A DNA stretch of 24,624 nt from NCBI GenBank assembly GCA_037447655.1, contig JBBHKE010002632.1, forward strand, positions 126,001 to 150,624, in the 5' to 3' direction. Positions 11,084-20,070 of the stretch are shown here, piece after piece. Source of the DNA: Zygnema cylindricum. Taxonomy: Eukaryota > Streptophyta > Zygnematophyceae > Zygnematales > Zygnemataceae. The position numbers were made by a program, and so were the translations under genes. Position 1 is the first letter of the stretch. The number at the start of each line of letters is the position of its first letter. Under the pieces are notes generated by a model. It ran no database searches. It was given only the letters and a program-made list of their open reading frames with translations, and was not told the DNA's origin.

Positions 11084-11116
11084 CGTTTTCCCATTTTTCA
11101 AGTGTGAACCATGCAA
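11084..11116 (-). repeat. Dispersed 34-bp repeat, copy 2
   Basis: The reverse complement reads TTGCATGGTTCACACTTGA, then AAAATGGGAAAACG, matching 2587-2620. A further AAAACGGTA is repeated just beyond (the pair of TACCGTTTTC words at 11065-11090). It may be a transposon terminus. Confidence 0.6.
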
Positions 11117-11144
11117 TTGTGTCATCCTCGACTATATAAAACAA

Positions 11145-11446
11145 AGTTCAAAAGTAGGTGAAAGTAGGCCCATACAATATGCCTATGGCATGCAAAACAT
11201 ACAATATGACCTTAAAACCCATATTGTATTTGGACCTATTCGGACCAATTAAAACATTCGGACCAAAAATTGGACCAATTAAAATATTTTCGGACCAAAA
11301 TTTTTTATTTACACCGTCAGATTTGGACGATCGGACGGTCGCTGATCAAAGTAGCGATCCAAGAAGATCACATGAAAAGCCCATAACACAACTTACGATA
11401 AAGGCGCCGACCAAAGGCATACCATAAAAACGCCTACTTTTGAACT
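11145..11446. mobile_element. MITE, AGTTCAAAAGTAGG family, copy 1
   Basis: The element starts AGTTCAAAAGTAGGTG and ends CGCCTACTTTTGAACT, 16-bp terminal inverted repeats with at most one or two mismatches. Length is about 302 bp. The interior holds repeated CGGACCAATTAAAA words and GATCGGACGGTCGCTGATCA. It is flanked on the left by ACTATATAAAACAA and on the right by ATGATATAAAACAT, which look like a target-site duplication of roughly 9-11 bp, the size expected of Mutator-like elements. The internal short open frames are shadows. Confidence 0.85.
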
Positions 11447-11460
11447 ATGATATAAAACAT

Positions 11461-11760
11461 AGTTCAAAAGTAGGTGAAAGTAGGCCCATACAATATGCCT
11501 ATTGTATGCAAAACATACAATATGACCTTAAGACACATAATGTATTCGAACCTATTCGGACCAATTAAAACATTTAGACCAAAAACTATACCAATTAAAA
11601 CATTCGGACCAAAAAAAATTATTTACACCGTCAGATTCGGACGATCGGACGGTCGCTGATCAAAGCAGCGATCTAAGAAGATCACATGAAAAGCCCATAA
11701 CACAACTTACGATAAAGACGCCGACCAAAGGCCTACCATAAAAACGCCTACTTTTGAACT
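11461..11760. mobile_element. MITE, AGTTCAAAAGTAGG family, copy 2 (tandem)
   Basis: This is a second copy in the same orientation, 14 bp after the first, nearly identical throughout. The spacer ATGATATAAAACAT and the right flank ATGATATAAAATGA share their first 11 bases. The arrangement MITE / duplicated target / MITE / duplicated target fits unequal exchange between target duplications, or a second insertion into the first copy's flank. Confidence 0.85.
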
Positions 11761-11764
11761 ATGA

Positions 11765-11771
11765 TATAAAA
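11765..11771 (+). promoter_or_regulatory. Candidate TATA box
   Basis: TATAAAA lies 73 bp upstream of the ATG at 11838 and about 45 bp upstream of an earlier in-frame ATG at 11811, a plausible core-promoter position. The same TATAAAA also occurs before each MITE copy because it is part of the duplicated target. Confidence 0.45.
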
Positions 11772-11837
11772 TGACTGCAATTCCGAATCCCTAAATATTC
11801 CACTTCACACTTGTATTCCGTACAAAAGAAGGAAAGC

Positions 11838-11935
11838 ATGGAAAAGGGAAACATGGCTTCCCTTTTGGCTTTGGCGTTTATTGCCGTCATTGTGACGTCA
11901 GCTTCTGCTGACGTTTCTCTTCCTTCTCCACCAAC
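11838..11935 (+). CDS. Putative first exon encoding a signal peptide
   Basis: From ATG at 11838 the frame encodes a short charged start (MEKGNMAS), a hydrophobic helix (LLALAFIAVIVTSASA) and then DVSLPSPPT. This is a textbook secretory signal peptide with a likely cleavage after SASA (A-x-A rule), followed by a Ser/Pro-rich mature start. An in-frame ATG at 11811 and one at 11853 are alternatives. After PPT the sequence becomes T-rich and reads AC|GTGTGT, a possible 5' splice site at 11936; unspliced, the frame ends at 11999. No downstream exon was recognised in the next 2 kb, so this may be a real gene with an unrecognised second exon, a decayed gene, or a tiny secreted peptide. The family is not identified. 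It has a TATA box upstream and abuts the tandem MITEs. Confidence 0.45.
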
Positions 11936-11999
11936 GTGTGTTTTTCCCCTAGTTTTTGGTTGTTTTTTTTTCCTTAGTAGTTTTTCTGTTTTTTCTTAG

Positions 12000-12329
12000 A
12001 ATCTAAGGGCTATTCTGTATCCATACTTTGTTGATTTATTATGTTAACAAGTTGTATATAAAATAACAATATATATATTTGAAAATTTATGAATCATCAA
12101 GGCATATAGCAATATTCATGTTATCACGTTTTGTTCCTTCAAAATCTTTTGATATTTCCTTCAAAATCTTATAATGATTAAAAGTTTGTGACATTTGAGT
12201 CTATCTATGGTCCTTGAAAATCTTCACATGACTAAAGAACTTATACTTTTGCGCGAACTAGGAAATTGCAATAACGCGCTACCCCTCGCTCGTTGTTTTT
12301 TAGCTATCCGACAAAAAGCGAGTCACAGT
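12000..12329. other. Noncoding, T-rich, possible intron
   Basis: There is no recognisable coding sequence. If the signal-peptide exon is real, this would be intron or 3' flank. A doubled TCCTTCAAAATCTT word lies at 12136-12170. Confidence 0.4.
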
Positions 12330-12447
12330 GTCCTAGCTGTTACATTAATCACGTCCTAGCTGCCACATTTATCACGTCCTAGCTGTTATATTTGTCACTT
12401 GCTCGTTGTTACGTTTGCCACCTCCTCGCTGGTTTTCCATTTGTCAC
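12330..12447 (+). repeat. 23-bp minisatellite, five diverged units
   Basis: Units of 23 bp start at 12330, 12353, 12376 and 12399, with a 26-bp unit at 12422-12447. The first three are close to GTCCTAGCTGYYAYATTTATC followed by AC; the last two are more diverged (CTCGTTGTTACGTTTGCC). All end in CAC. Confidence 0.8.
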
Positions 12448-12937
12448 AGCACAATCATGCGTCACTTTAATGGCTTCTAATCGTAGTATAATGTCACTAA
12501 CACTAGCCCTTCATTATTTACATAAATTGACGTCACTGTTATCGTATGACGCTTATTGCGTTAATACTTCATATGAGAAAAAATCATGTTGTTGTTCTCA
12601 TGTCTCCATTCGATAATGTTTTTAATTATGTCGCTATTACTGGTTTCATCACACTTGGTCAAACACGTGTCACGTTGCTGTTTTCCTTTGTTGCATGATT
12701 TTTCTCACGTGTACGACTCAATAGTGATGACGTCATAGACTGCTACATTTTTTCTCCTCTAGCGTCAAAAATTATATCATTTAAAGAAGTAGCTAAGAAC
12801 GTTGTAAAAACAAAAAAAGCTTAAAAAAATAAATTGTCATCACTTGGTCTGTTTAACTTTGACCTAACTTGTACCATTTCTGTACTTGTTACGGTATTTT
12901 GCAATGCATTACAGTAGTACTTCAGTACAATACAACA
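12448..12937. other. Noncoding, no recognised features
   Basis: Mixed AT-rich DNA with scattered TGACGTCA and CACGTG words and several poly(A) runs. No gene, repeat or transposon end is recognised before the MITE end at 12938. Confidence 0.4.
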
Positions 12938-12960
12938 CACCGCGAATCGGTAAGAGTAAG
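12938..12960 (+). mobile_element. Lone terminus of the CACCGCGAATC MITE family
   Basis: CACCGCGAATCGGTAAGAGT matches the termini of the elements at 1404-1616 and 22438-23059. No opposite end (GATTCGCGGTG) is found to its right before the one at 23046, so this is a truncated or decayed member. It is not preceded by TA, unlike the two complete copies. Confidence 0.55.
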
Positions 12961-14456
12961 ATGTTGTTTTGGAAAAGCCTCGGCTTAATACATTTATATT
13001 TTGTCGATGTGATTTGTTGTGAGGTGAATGAGATTTATTTGTGTGTAAGCTTCCGCTGTGCATCATCTTGGTTTATTGTTTTTGAAGTGAGTCGGTCCTT
13101 GTGTGCTTTTCACAAAATCGTCGTTAGAAAACGTTTTGTTTTGCTCCAAAATCGGATAGAAAACGTAAAAACGCACTAAAAACGTAAACTTACGTGAAGT
13201 TCAAGTCGTTTTGCTGGATGGTTTTGAGTTCCACGTGGCACGTCTCAATAAACTGGTCGTACAAATGGCGTAGTAAATCTCGTGTCGCACACGTGGACAC
13301 CCTTTGTTAATTCGATATCAATACAGGTCTGTTTGAACAGTGCGAATACATAGTTATAAAAGGCGCACGAAATTCTCCTTCTATTGTAGGCGAAGAAAAC
13401 CTAATGTAAACCTAGAGTAAGAGTGTGTTCCCATGTGTTAAAGGGTTTTTTCTTTTCTTTTTCGTCAAACACAGAGACTGCAACGAGAAATAAATTAGTC
13501 GTACAACCAAATTGTGAAAACCGTAGTACAATTTTTCGTCATCTTGAAACTAGCAATGTACTACATTTTGTCGTCTTGCTCTTTTTGACCGAATGCAACG
13601 ACATTCTAGCTCAAACTCTACCAGAAAACGGCTAGGGAGTCGATTTTATTTGAAGTAACGCTCTAAAACGAATAGGATTATGCTTTCGCAGGTGCTTTAA
13701 GATTTCAAAACCACTTTTCAAAACACGGAGTACACAAAACAATAATTGTTCGTTTGCAACTTGTAAGTTATATTCAATCCTCCGTTTTCAACCAGTACGG
13801 ATTTTTTCCAATGCAAGGGTGTTTGGCAACGGATGTCATTTCGCAAAAGCAAAATCATCTAAGGCGCTTCTCTCCCTCTCTCTCTCCCTCTCTTTCCCAC
13901 ACTTCGGCTTTTTCTCACAGTACTTAGAATGAAATACGATGATAAATCTATGAAATGAAAGAGCTTTAAAATAAATTTATTTTGACTATCTTTCAGCGTA
14001 TTTTGATGGCAGGTAGAGTGAGAAAAATTGAAAAATAAAATTAAGAAACCATGGCTTAATTTTTTGGTATTAATGACGTCAACGCGGTGGCCCTGGTTTC
14101 GAAGCTACAGTATTGGCGGCACCTATACTACCCACCCTCCTTTTCATGCCAATTCAATTCACCACGATCCTCAGCTATGGGCTTTGCCGCCTCATCCACC
14201 TTTGCTTGGCGCTCTTGTTTGCTCGTATGACCATGTGATTTAAATCGACGACAATTGTTTCCTTTGTTGATCTAACGGGGGCGAGTTGATTCACGGGCAC
14301 GACACTATTCATGACACCATAACTACTTATCCCTTTTGAGGGGGGGGGGTCGTCGAGAGGTTCCCCATATTATTACTTTGCGTCGGATCGATATTGAACA
14401 TCTGCACGTCGCGTAGTAGTGACGATTTTTTCGCAAACCCTACCTCATATACATAA
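12961..14456. other. Long noncoding stretch
   Basis: Nothing coding could be supported. It contains CACGTGG words near 13232 and 13291, a TATAAAAGGCG word near 13355, a CT-rich microsatellite at 13867-13897 and a run of G at about 14340-14349. The region 14080-14450 is richer in GC than its surroundings and may belong to the decayed retroelement protein that follows. Confidence 0.4.
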
Positions 14457-14666
14457 GTCAGTCAAGCGGCTCAGCATGTTAGATTAGTTGCACGAGACAA
14501 TGCTAGGAAGAAGCAACGCTATTATACCCATCTCGATACTACCGATGGCTTTATTCCGATGGCGTTCGAGATATTCAGTTGTTTGGGTGTGGCCTTAGAC
14601 GAGTTTCTCCATGCTTGTGGTCAACACTCATTGGTGCGTCGAGGACCTGGGAGCCCTCTCGCTTAG
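14457..14666 (+). pseudogene. Possible tail of a reverse-transcriptase-type protein
   Basis: One frame between a TAA at 14454 and a TAG at 14664 reads VARDNARKKQRYYTHL, then GFIPMAFEIFSCLGVALDEF and LHACGQHS. The pattern (basic KKxRYY helix, F-x-P-x-x-x-E-x-F, then a leucine-rich helix) reminds me of the C-terminal region of predicted reverse-transcriptase-like proteins in plants and algae, where such a motif follows the RT domain. The upstream RT domain itself is not recognisable, so this is a weak, memory-based family call on a short fragment. It ends about 290 bp before the Copia LTR. Confidence 0.3.
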
Positions 14667-14958
14667 ATCCATAATTTATTTTTATCATCAACGTTTATCT
14701 TTAGCTTTACAATGAGTGCAAGCTTCTATCTTTCTTTAATCGTCTATTGCCATTATGGATTGTCGGCTCGTTCCATAACTTCCTCTTTGTGCTCCCTCGA
14801 GATTTGAGGACTTACAAAGTTGCTTTTCGTAGATTTTTAGATATGTTGGTGTTTAGTTGGGTCATTTTTGTTTTCACACTTTGTGTGGTATTTCCTTATA
14901 TGTTTGTTGTTTCTTCGGGTGTCTTTTTTTTACCTGCCCTTTTTTTGTGTGTTCGTCA

Positions 14959-16010
14959 TGCAACTCTGAGACCTCCATTGGCCCTCAAAGTAAGCAGCTC
15001 ACACGAAGCCTGTAGGATAACCCTTACCTCTTTATGTTTCAGCAAAAATAAATGTCACTCTGGAAGACAAAAACTCTGACCACCTCCACCCTTGTAAAGG
15101 CAAGACTCCCTTGAGTCAATATCAAAAAGAATCTATGAATTTGCTCCCCTAATCAGTAAGTTATGGAGGGTCAAAGTTGACCTTTTGTACAGAGGCTCTC
15201 TAGGAGAGAGGGTCCTATCTACCAAGTTTCCCTAAGTCTTATCTCACTCTAAAACTATATCTACTGAAGTACGGCACCAATCAAAATACTGTGTCGTACA
15301 GAAAGGTACAGGTGCCAGTGTACTTTCTATACGGCCATTGTACGACATGACCAACCAGTCGACACATGTCATATCGGGATTCGTTCCTGTAATCCCCAGA
15401 TATGCCGTAACCAATGTGGTCGTGCCACGTGTCAATCGATGTGGCGGTGACGGAAAACCGCCAAAATCCTATTCCGCGATCTCGTCATCCTTCGCGACCA
15501 TCTGATCAAAACCGGGTTTTAATTGTAACCGTCATAAATCGTTGAGCAATATTTGTTTCGCCGTGGAAATAAAATATGCGGTATATGTTTTGGAACCATA
15601 TCGTACTCCGTACTTTACAAACCTGTATCCATGCGCGACATCTAGAGTTTCAGTTAAATGAATTAGTTCGTGTTTTACTGTTTATATATTTGTCAAACCC
15701 TACATGTCTCAGTACCAACCCTAGACTATAGGATAAAGCTACCGTCTACTTCAGACTTGACGGACGATAGGTACGAAGATGAAATCTTGGGTCTGTGAAG
15801 TACATTTTGGGAAATCTACCAAAATCTACCACCTGTCTCTCTATCTCTTAAGCAGCATAGGCAGCCATGGCTCTAGCTTCCTCTTCATCTTTTAGTGACT
15901 GCGACAAGTGTGGGAGCTGAAGAGAGGAGTTAGAAGCAGACTGACTTGGCTTCTTTTTTGCCTTTCATTTTAGTCCTAGAAAATACTAAGAATAACCATT
16001 AATTTCTACA
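14959..16010 (-). repeat. 3' LTR of the minus-strand Copia element
   Basis: Read on the minus strand it starts TGTAGAAATTAATGG and ends GGTCTCAGAGTTGCA, a TG...CA repeat of about 1,052 bp. It aligns end to end with the copies at 16301-17368 and 23278-24333. It follows directly on a purine tract (AGGGAAG, plus-strand 16011-16017), the expected plus-strand primer. An ATGGAG sits about 20 bp before its end, as in the other copies. Confidence 0.85.
15424..15433 (-). promoter_or_regulatory. G-box/ABRE-like site in LTR
   Basis: GCCACGTGTC (minus strand GACACGTGGC) lies at the same LTR position as in the two plus-strand LTRs. In plants this core binds bZIP and bHLH factors; activity here is inference. 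Confidence 0.5.
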
Positions 16011-16017
16011 CTTCCCT
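16011..16017 (-). other. Polypurine tract of the Copia element
   Basis: AGGGAAG on the minus strand lies immediately before the LTR start TGTAGAAATT. This is the expected position of the plus-strand DNA primer and fixes the inner border of the 3' LTR. Confidence 0.6.
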
Positions 16018-16053
16018 AATTTTCTAGTCTCGCTTTAATTTCAGACCACACTT

Positions 16054-16300
16054 CTACCGGCAAAAAATTAGCTTAGGGGAAGGCACAGGTTTGGTCATCA
16101 TATCTGCTACCATCTTGCTATCTAGTCTGTACTCTAAACTTATTATTTTGTTTTCTACCTTCTGTCTAACAAAATTGAGTCTAACGTCCATGTGTTTGGC
16201 TTTAAAATGATATTTAGGATTTGCAGTAATAGAGATTGTTGCCTGATTATCACAAAAAAAATTGTGAACGCCACTTTTAAGATGACCTAGTTCACCAAGC
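16054..16300 (-). pseudogene. Copia RNase H, C-terminal part
   Basis: The minus strand reads ELGHLKSGVHNFFCDNQATI, then SITANPKYHFKAKHMDVRLN, FVRQKVENKIISLEYR and MVADMMTKPVPSPKL, ending at TAG 16056-16054. CDNQATI carries the active-site Asp of Copia RNase H; KHMDVR and the D-x-MTKPV-like tail are hallmark motifs. It continues the frame of 17369-17594 across the solo LTR inserted at 16301. Confidence 0.9.
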
Positions 16301-17368
16301 TGTAGAAATTGATGGTCCTTTTTAAGTATTTTCTAGGTCTAAATAGAAATATAGAAAGAAGCCGAGGCAGTCTATCTCTAACTTCTCTCTCCAACTCCCA
16401 CACTTGTTGCAGTCACTGAGAAGTTGGAGAGGAAGCTAGAGCCATGGCTACCTAGGCTATCCAGGGGTTTACGGGAAATTGATTAGTTGATTTATTGAAT
16501 GGTAGTGTATTTACTAAAAGGATTAGTGATGCAACCAAGATTTGATGCTGGTACCTACTGGTCGTCAAAGCGCCAGTAGCCGGTAACCTTAACCGTTAAG
16601 TCTAGATGTTACGATACATAGTATAGGGTTTGATATTTATTTAAACATAGTCACGTAGAATATTTCATTTAACGGCAACTGCTTACGGAATACACAGAGT
16701 CAGTTATGTAGAAGTACGGATTACGGTATAGATAAGAAACAAGTACTGCGCATTTGTTTCTTTAAACGAAACAAATACCGCGCAAGTTTTTATGACGACT
16801 CTGATTGAAATCTGCATTCAATCGGACGGCCGGGAAGAAAGCCGAGATCGCGGAAGAGAATCTCGGCGGTTTGTGGTCATCGCCACATCAGATGACACGT
16901 GGCTAAATTACGTTGGATCGCGGCATCTCCGAAAATTAAGGGACCGAATCCGGATATGACATTTGTCGACTTTTAGGCCATGTCGTACAACATTCGTACA
17001 AAAAGTATACCGGCAGTTGTACTTTTGTGTACGGCAATGTAATATGATTGGCTCCGTTCGTTAGTAGATAGAGTCTGTGAGAGAGATAGGACTTAGAAAT
17101 ATTGGTAGATAGGACCCTCCCTCCCAAAGAGCTTTTGTACAAAAGGTCAACTTCGACCCTCCATAACTTACTGCGCAGGGGAGCAAATTTACAGATTCTT
17201 TTTACTATTGAATCAGGGGCGTCTTGACTTCACAAGGTTGAAGGTGGTTAGAGTTTTTGATTGCCAGGGTGGCAGTTATTCTTGCTGAAAAACAAAGGGG
17301 TCAGGGTTATCTTAGAGGCTTCTTGGAAGTTGTCCACTCTGAGGACTTATGGAGGTCTCAGAGTTTCA
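16301..17368 (+). mobile_element. Solo LTR of the same Copia family, nested insertion
   Basis: It starts TGTAGAAATTGATGG and ends GGTCTCAGAGTTTCA, about 1,068 bp, and aligns along its whole length with the LTR at 23278-24333. It sits inside the RNase H reading frame of the minus-strand element. The flanks CAAGC (16296-16300) and GAAGC (17369-17373) form a 5-bp target duplication with one change. Removing the insert plus one duplication joins the coding frame as VKFLL-x-ELGHLKSG, as expected of intact RNase H. No internal region remains, so it is a solo LTR left by LTR-LTR recombination. Confidence 0.85.
16894..16903 (+). promoter_or_regulatory. G-box/ABRE-like site in LTR
   Basis: GACACGTGGC is conserved with the LTR at 23858-23867 and the minus-strand LTR at 15424-15433, while the surrounding LTR sequence has diverged. 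Confidence 0.5.
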
Positions 17369-18155
17369 GAAGCAAGAACTTGACCCACATTAAATCTTTT
17401 ACAATAGAGCAAAAGGCCATGTACTCAGCCTCCATGGTGGACTGAGCAATGACCTTTTGCTGCTTGTTGCTCCAGCAATAAGCCCTAACACCCACATACA
17501 ATACATACCCAGACGTGAATCTTCTCATAGAAGCATCCCCATAGCTGGCATCACTCAAAGTGGTGATGTCAATATTGTTCCCACCCAAATGCAACCATAG
17601 ATCTCTAGTCCTTATGAGATATCTAAGGACTCTTTTAGCTACCTCCTAATTTTTCTTAATGGGAGCATTCAGACTCCTACTTAGTACTCCTACAGCTGCG
17701 GCTATGTCCGGACGGGTACAATTCATGAAATATATTAGGCTGCCCACTACTTCTTTATAAGGAATGGTCTGCATAAATCTTTTCTCTTGCGGGCTTACCT
17801 CATCATCCAAGATTATAACTCCCTCTTCCACACTCCCCTCACTTCTTTTTTTTAGTTCCATAGGAGTGGTAAAACTATTAGCCTTGTCCATTTGGAATTT
17901 TTCTAACATGTTTCCAATGGCCTTCTTTTAAGTTAATCTTGTTATCTTTCTCTCTCTGTCTCTGTATACATAAATTCCCAAAAGATACATTGCTTCTCCC
18001 ATATCCTTCATCTCAAATCTTCATTTAAGATCATTTTTCAACTTATATATTTTATCCATAGATTTACTTAAAACAAGCAAATCATCAACATAAATTGGAA
18101 TAAAAATAATTCCTTCCTCATCTTCAAACAAAGAAGGTATCAACTCTTTGTCATC
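17369..18155 (-). pseudogene. Copia reverse transcriptase (palm on) and RNase H N-part
   Basis: Minus-strand reading: IFIPIYVDDLLVLSKSMDKI with the YVDD polymerase motif (18092-18081), then FEMKDMGEAMYLLGIYVYRD, MLEKFQMDKANSFTTPME, YKEVVGSLIYFMNCTRPDIA, and the RNase H start DASYGDASMRRFTSGYVL, then STMEAEYMAFCSIVKDLMW. These are in Copia order. In-frame stops occur near 18027, 17932 and 17646, so it is not translatable as one protein. The fingers and first palm motifs are absent: the sequence jumps from the protease region into YVDD-proximal sequence at about 18155. It ends at the solo-LTR insertion. Confidence 0.9.
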
Positions 18156-18430
18156 TTATTCAGATATAGAGACAAGATTTCTGCTCAGCTGATGAATGTA
18201 GAGTACAACGAGAATGTGAGTATAGAAGTATTACCTTCCACAAAGATTTTCAGATCTACTGACCCCATTAGATCTGTAATAACCACTCTCCCATCCCCAT
18301 ACTCTATCTCTTTATTAGGGATCTTTCTTAGCTTAGTAAAAAGTTGCTTATCACGACACATATGCATGGATGCACCTGAGTGGATGATCCATCCTTCTTG
18401 TGGAGCTTCGAGAATTGCTTCAAAGGCACA
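18156..18430 (-). pseudogene. Copia protease and pre-integrase remnant
   Basis: Minus-strand reading EGWIIHSGASMHMCRDKQLF, then KLRKIPNKEIEYGDGRVVIT. Copia proteases have W-x-x-DSGAS; here the catalytic Asp codon is CAC (His) at 18382-18380, so the active site is lost. After VEGNTSI the sequence resembles the LYxPxLxxNLLS...MTKS segment that precedes integrase, then joins RT sequence at about 18155. The HHCC zinc finger and the integrase catalytic core are deleted. Confidence 0.75.
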
Positions 18431-19498
18431 CTTCTGTCTCCGAGGGATCTCCTTCTGCTCCAGATTCTCGTCAAGGAGAAGTTCCCTATCCTCCTCAGAG
18501 GTCTAGTCCCCGATTCTCCTGTCACTTTTGTGACCACAAGTGCATTTTTCTTCCTTCCGGAAGATTCCTCTCGAAAGTTCTCTTGGAGCCTCAGCTCCGA
18601 CAGCTTGACACAATCCGCGATAGAGTGTCTTGGCTTTTTGCAAAAATGACAAAGGCCCTTTGGGGGCCTCGGTCCTCCAAAGTGATCTCTTTCCCTTTTG
18701 TTCGGTTTCTTAAGATCCTTCCCGCATCGGTTCCCTCTTGCAGCTAGAGCTTAAATGCTCTTTTCTCCTCTCCTATTCTCCATGGTTTTTTCTTGCACAA
18801 GTATCATCCGGACCACTGTATTCCACTTCGATAAACTATCAACCATTTCTTGTACTCGATTCACTATGTTTTTGTACTCGTCTCGTAACGTCACGATGAG
18901 AGTGTTAATTTTCATCTTCATTGTACCTGTCCACATGGATATTTCCATATCCATATACAAACAAGAAAGATCATTACAATAATCTAACATCTTTCCTTCT
19001 TTGTAAGTGTAACTCACTAGCTTCTACTCAGCCAACTAGAGCTCTTGAATAGTACCAGCTCTATAGACCTCAACCAAACTCACCCACATCTCCTCGCCTT
19101 TGTAAATGTGAAGGTGAGGTGTGGCCAATGCTTGAGTGAGGTGACTTAGAATGAAGTTCTTGGCAACCATGTTAACTCTTTCCCACATTTGAGTATCGTT
19201 CTCCACGGTCTTCACAACCGCTGCTCTCGGTGCCGTGGTAATAGGTTTGAGGGGTGTCTCTTTCCCTTTCCCCTTTTCGTACTCTGCTGTCCCCATCATC
19301 TGCCTCTTCCGCTGAAGCAGTCGCTACTGCAGGAAACCTTACTTCTCCAAATCCTTGTGAAGTTCTCGAAGGTGGACGTTTCACTTGTCCATTGACGATA
19401 CCCCAGTATCGTTTTGCGCACAAAGTCCCCAACATCATGGCTTCGTTATAGATGAACCAAGATCCACTGAAGGTGGGCACCCCAGAGGGTGGGCCCAT
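18431..19498 (-). pseudogene. Copia gag with CCHC zinc knuckle, broken
   Basis: Gag is the nucleocapsid protein that packages element RNA. From ATG at 19498, inside the primer-binding site, it reads MGPPSGVPTFSGSWFIYNEA, the usual Copia gag N-terminus. A second in-frame ATG at 19522 lies in the LTR. The frame shifts near 19290 and continues as TVENDTQMWERVNMVAKNFI, then HIYKGEEMWVSLVEVYRAGT. A stop occurs at about 19034, and the product resumes as MLDYCNDLSCLYMDMEISMW to about 18750. Another frame carries the zinc knuckle CHFCKKPRHSIADC (C-X2-C-X4-H-X4-C, 18651-18610), which binds RNA. The sequence then runs into the protease region. Confidence 0.85.
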
Positions 19499-19502
19499 AA
19501 CT
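19488..19502 (-). other. Primer-binding site, initiator tRNA-Met anticodon arm
   Basis: The minus strand reads AGTTATGGGCCCACC immediately after the LTR end (TTGCA). Except for its first base it matches the site at 24334-24348 and the complement of the anticodon arm of initiator tRNA-Met (GGUGGGCCCAUAACC, recalled from memory). Its ATG is in frame with gag. Confidence 0.65.
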
Positions 19503-20070
19503 TGCAATTCCGTGTCCTCCATTGGACTACAAAATTTAGGAAACCTCTACATAGATTTTAACTAACCCACTTCAAGTCACAACCACTGCTGCTCAAGAGG
19601 GCATAATGACAGTTTGACTGCACCCTTGTGCATCGTGGACTCCCCTGAGTCTGTAGCAAAAAGAATCACCGAAAATGGCCAACCAGCCGATTAGTTATGA
19701 GGCAGCAAAGATGCCAACTTTTATACAAGTTCTCTAAGAGAGAGGTGCTATCTACCCAAATCACGTAAGTCCCAAACACCTCTCACAACCCCTATCTAAT
19801 CAAGTACGCTCTAATTAGGATACAATAAAATACCAAAAATTACAGTGGCTGATGTACTTTCTGTATGACCTGTGTACGACAAGGCCATGGAGTGGACGCG
19901 TGTCTGCGACTGAGTCCTCCGAGATCCCCGCTACCCAATTCAATCCTGCCACGTATCCCTAGGTCACGCCATGTCACGCCACGTCCAAAAATCGCCAAAG
20001 TGACCATTCCGCGACCTCGGCGACAACTAGCACCGTCGGATGAAGACCGCCTTTGAATTTACGTCGTCGA
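19503..20070 (-). repeat. Partial LTR (3' half), 5' LTR of the minus element
   Basis: It aligns with the 3' half of the family LTR, ending at GGAATTGCA next to the primer-binding site. It is more diverged than the other copies: CCAATGGAGGACACGGAATT replaces the usual ATGGAGGTCTCAGAGTT. It breaks off near 20066-20072 at a GTCGAAA junction where an inverted gag fragment begins, so the promoter-proximal half is missing here. Confidence 0.75.

Noticed and set aside
10696-11094. 132-codon minus-strand frame with a basic PPKKKPRAPEKK patch
   Set aside because: The basic patch comes from T/G homopolymers; no domain or homolog recognised, and it overlaps a repeat at its start.
11158-11659. Two similar open frames starting MKVGPYNMP
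   Set aside because: They repeat only because the MITE is duplicated; they are short and lack any protein-like features.
12330-12447. CRISPR-like regularity
   Set aside because: The 23-bp units are contiguous and diverged, with no unique spacers, in a clearly eukaryotic context.
15244-15435. Small open frames in the LTRs (also 16936-17142, 19865-20056 and 20198-20560)
   Set aside because: They fall within LTR sequence, are not kept in frame between copies, and match no protein.
14314-17373. 16301-17373 as a truncated full element rather than a solo LTR
   Set aside because: Its right end coincides with the LTR end defined by the primer site of the 23278 copy, and target-duplication-like bases follow, so a solo LTR fits better.
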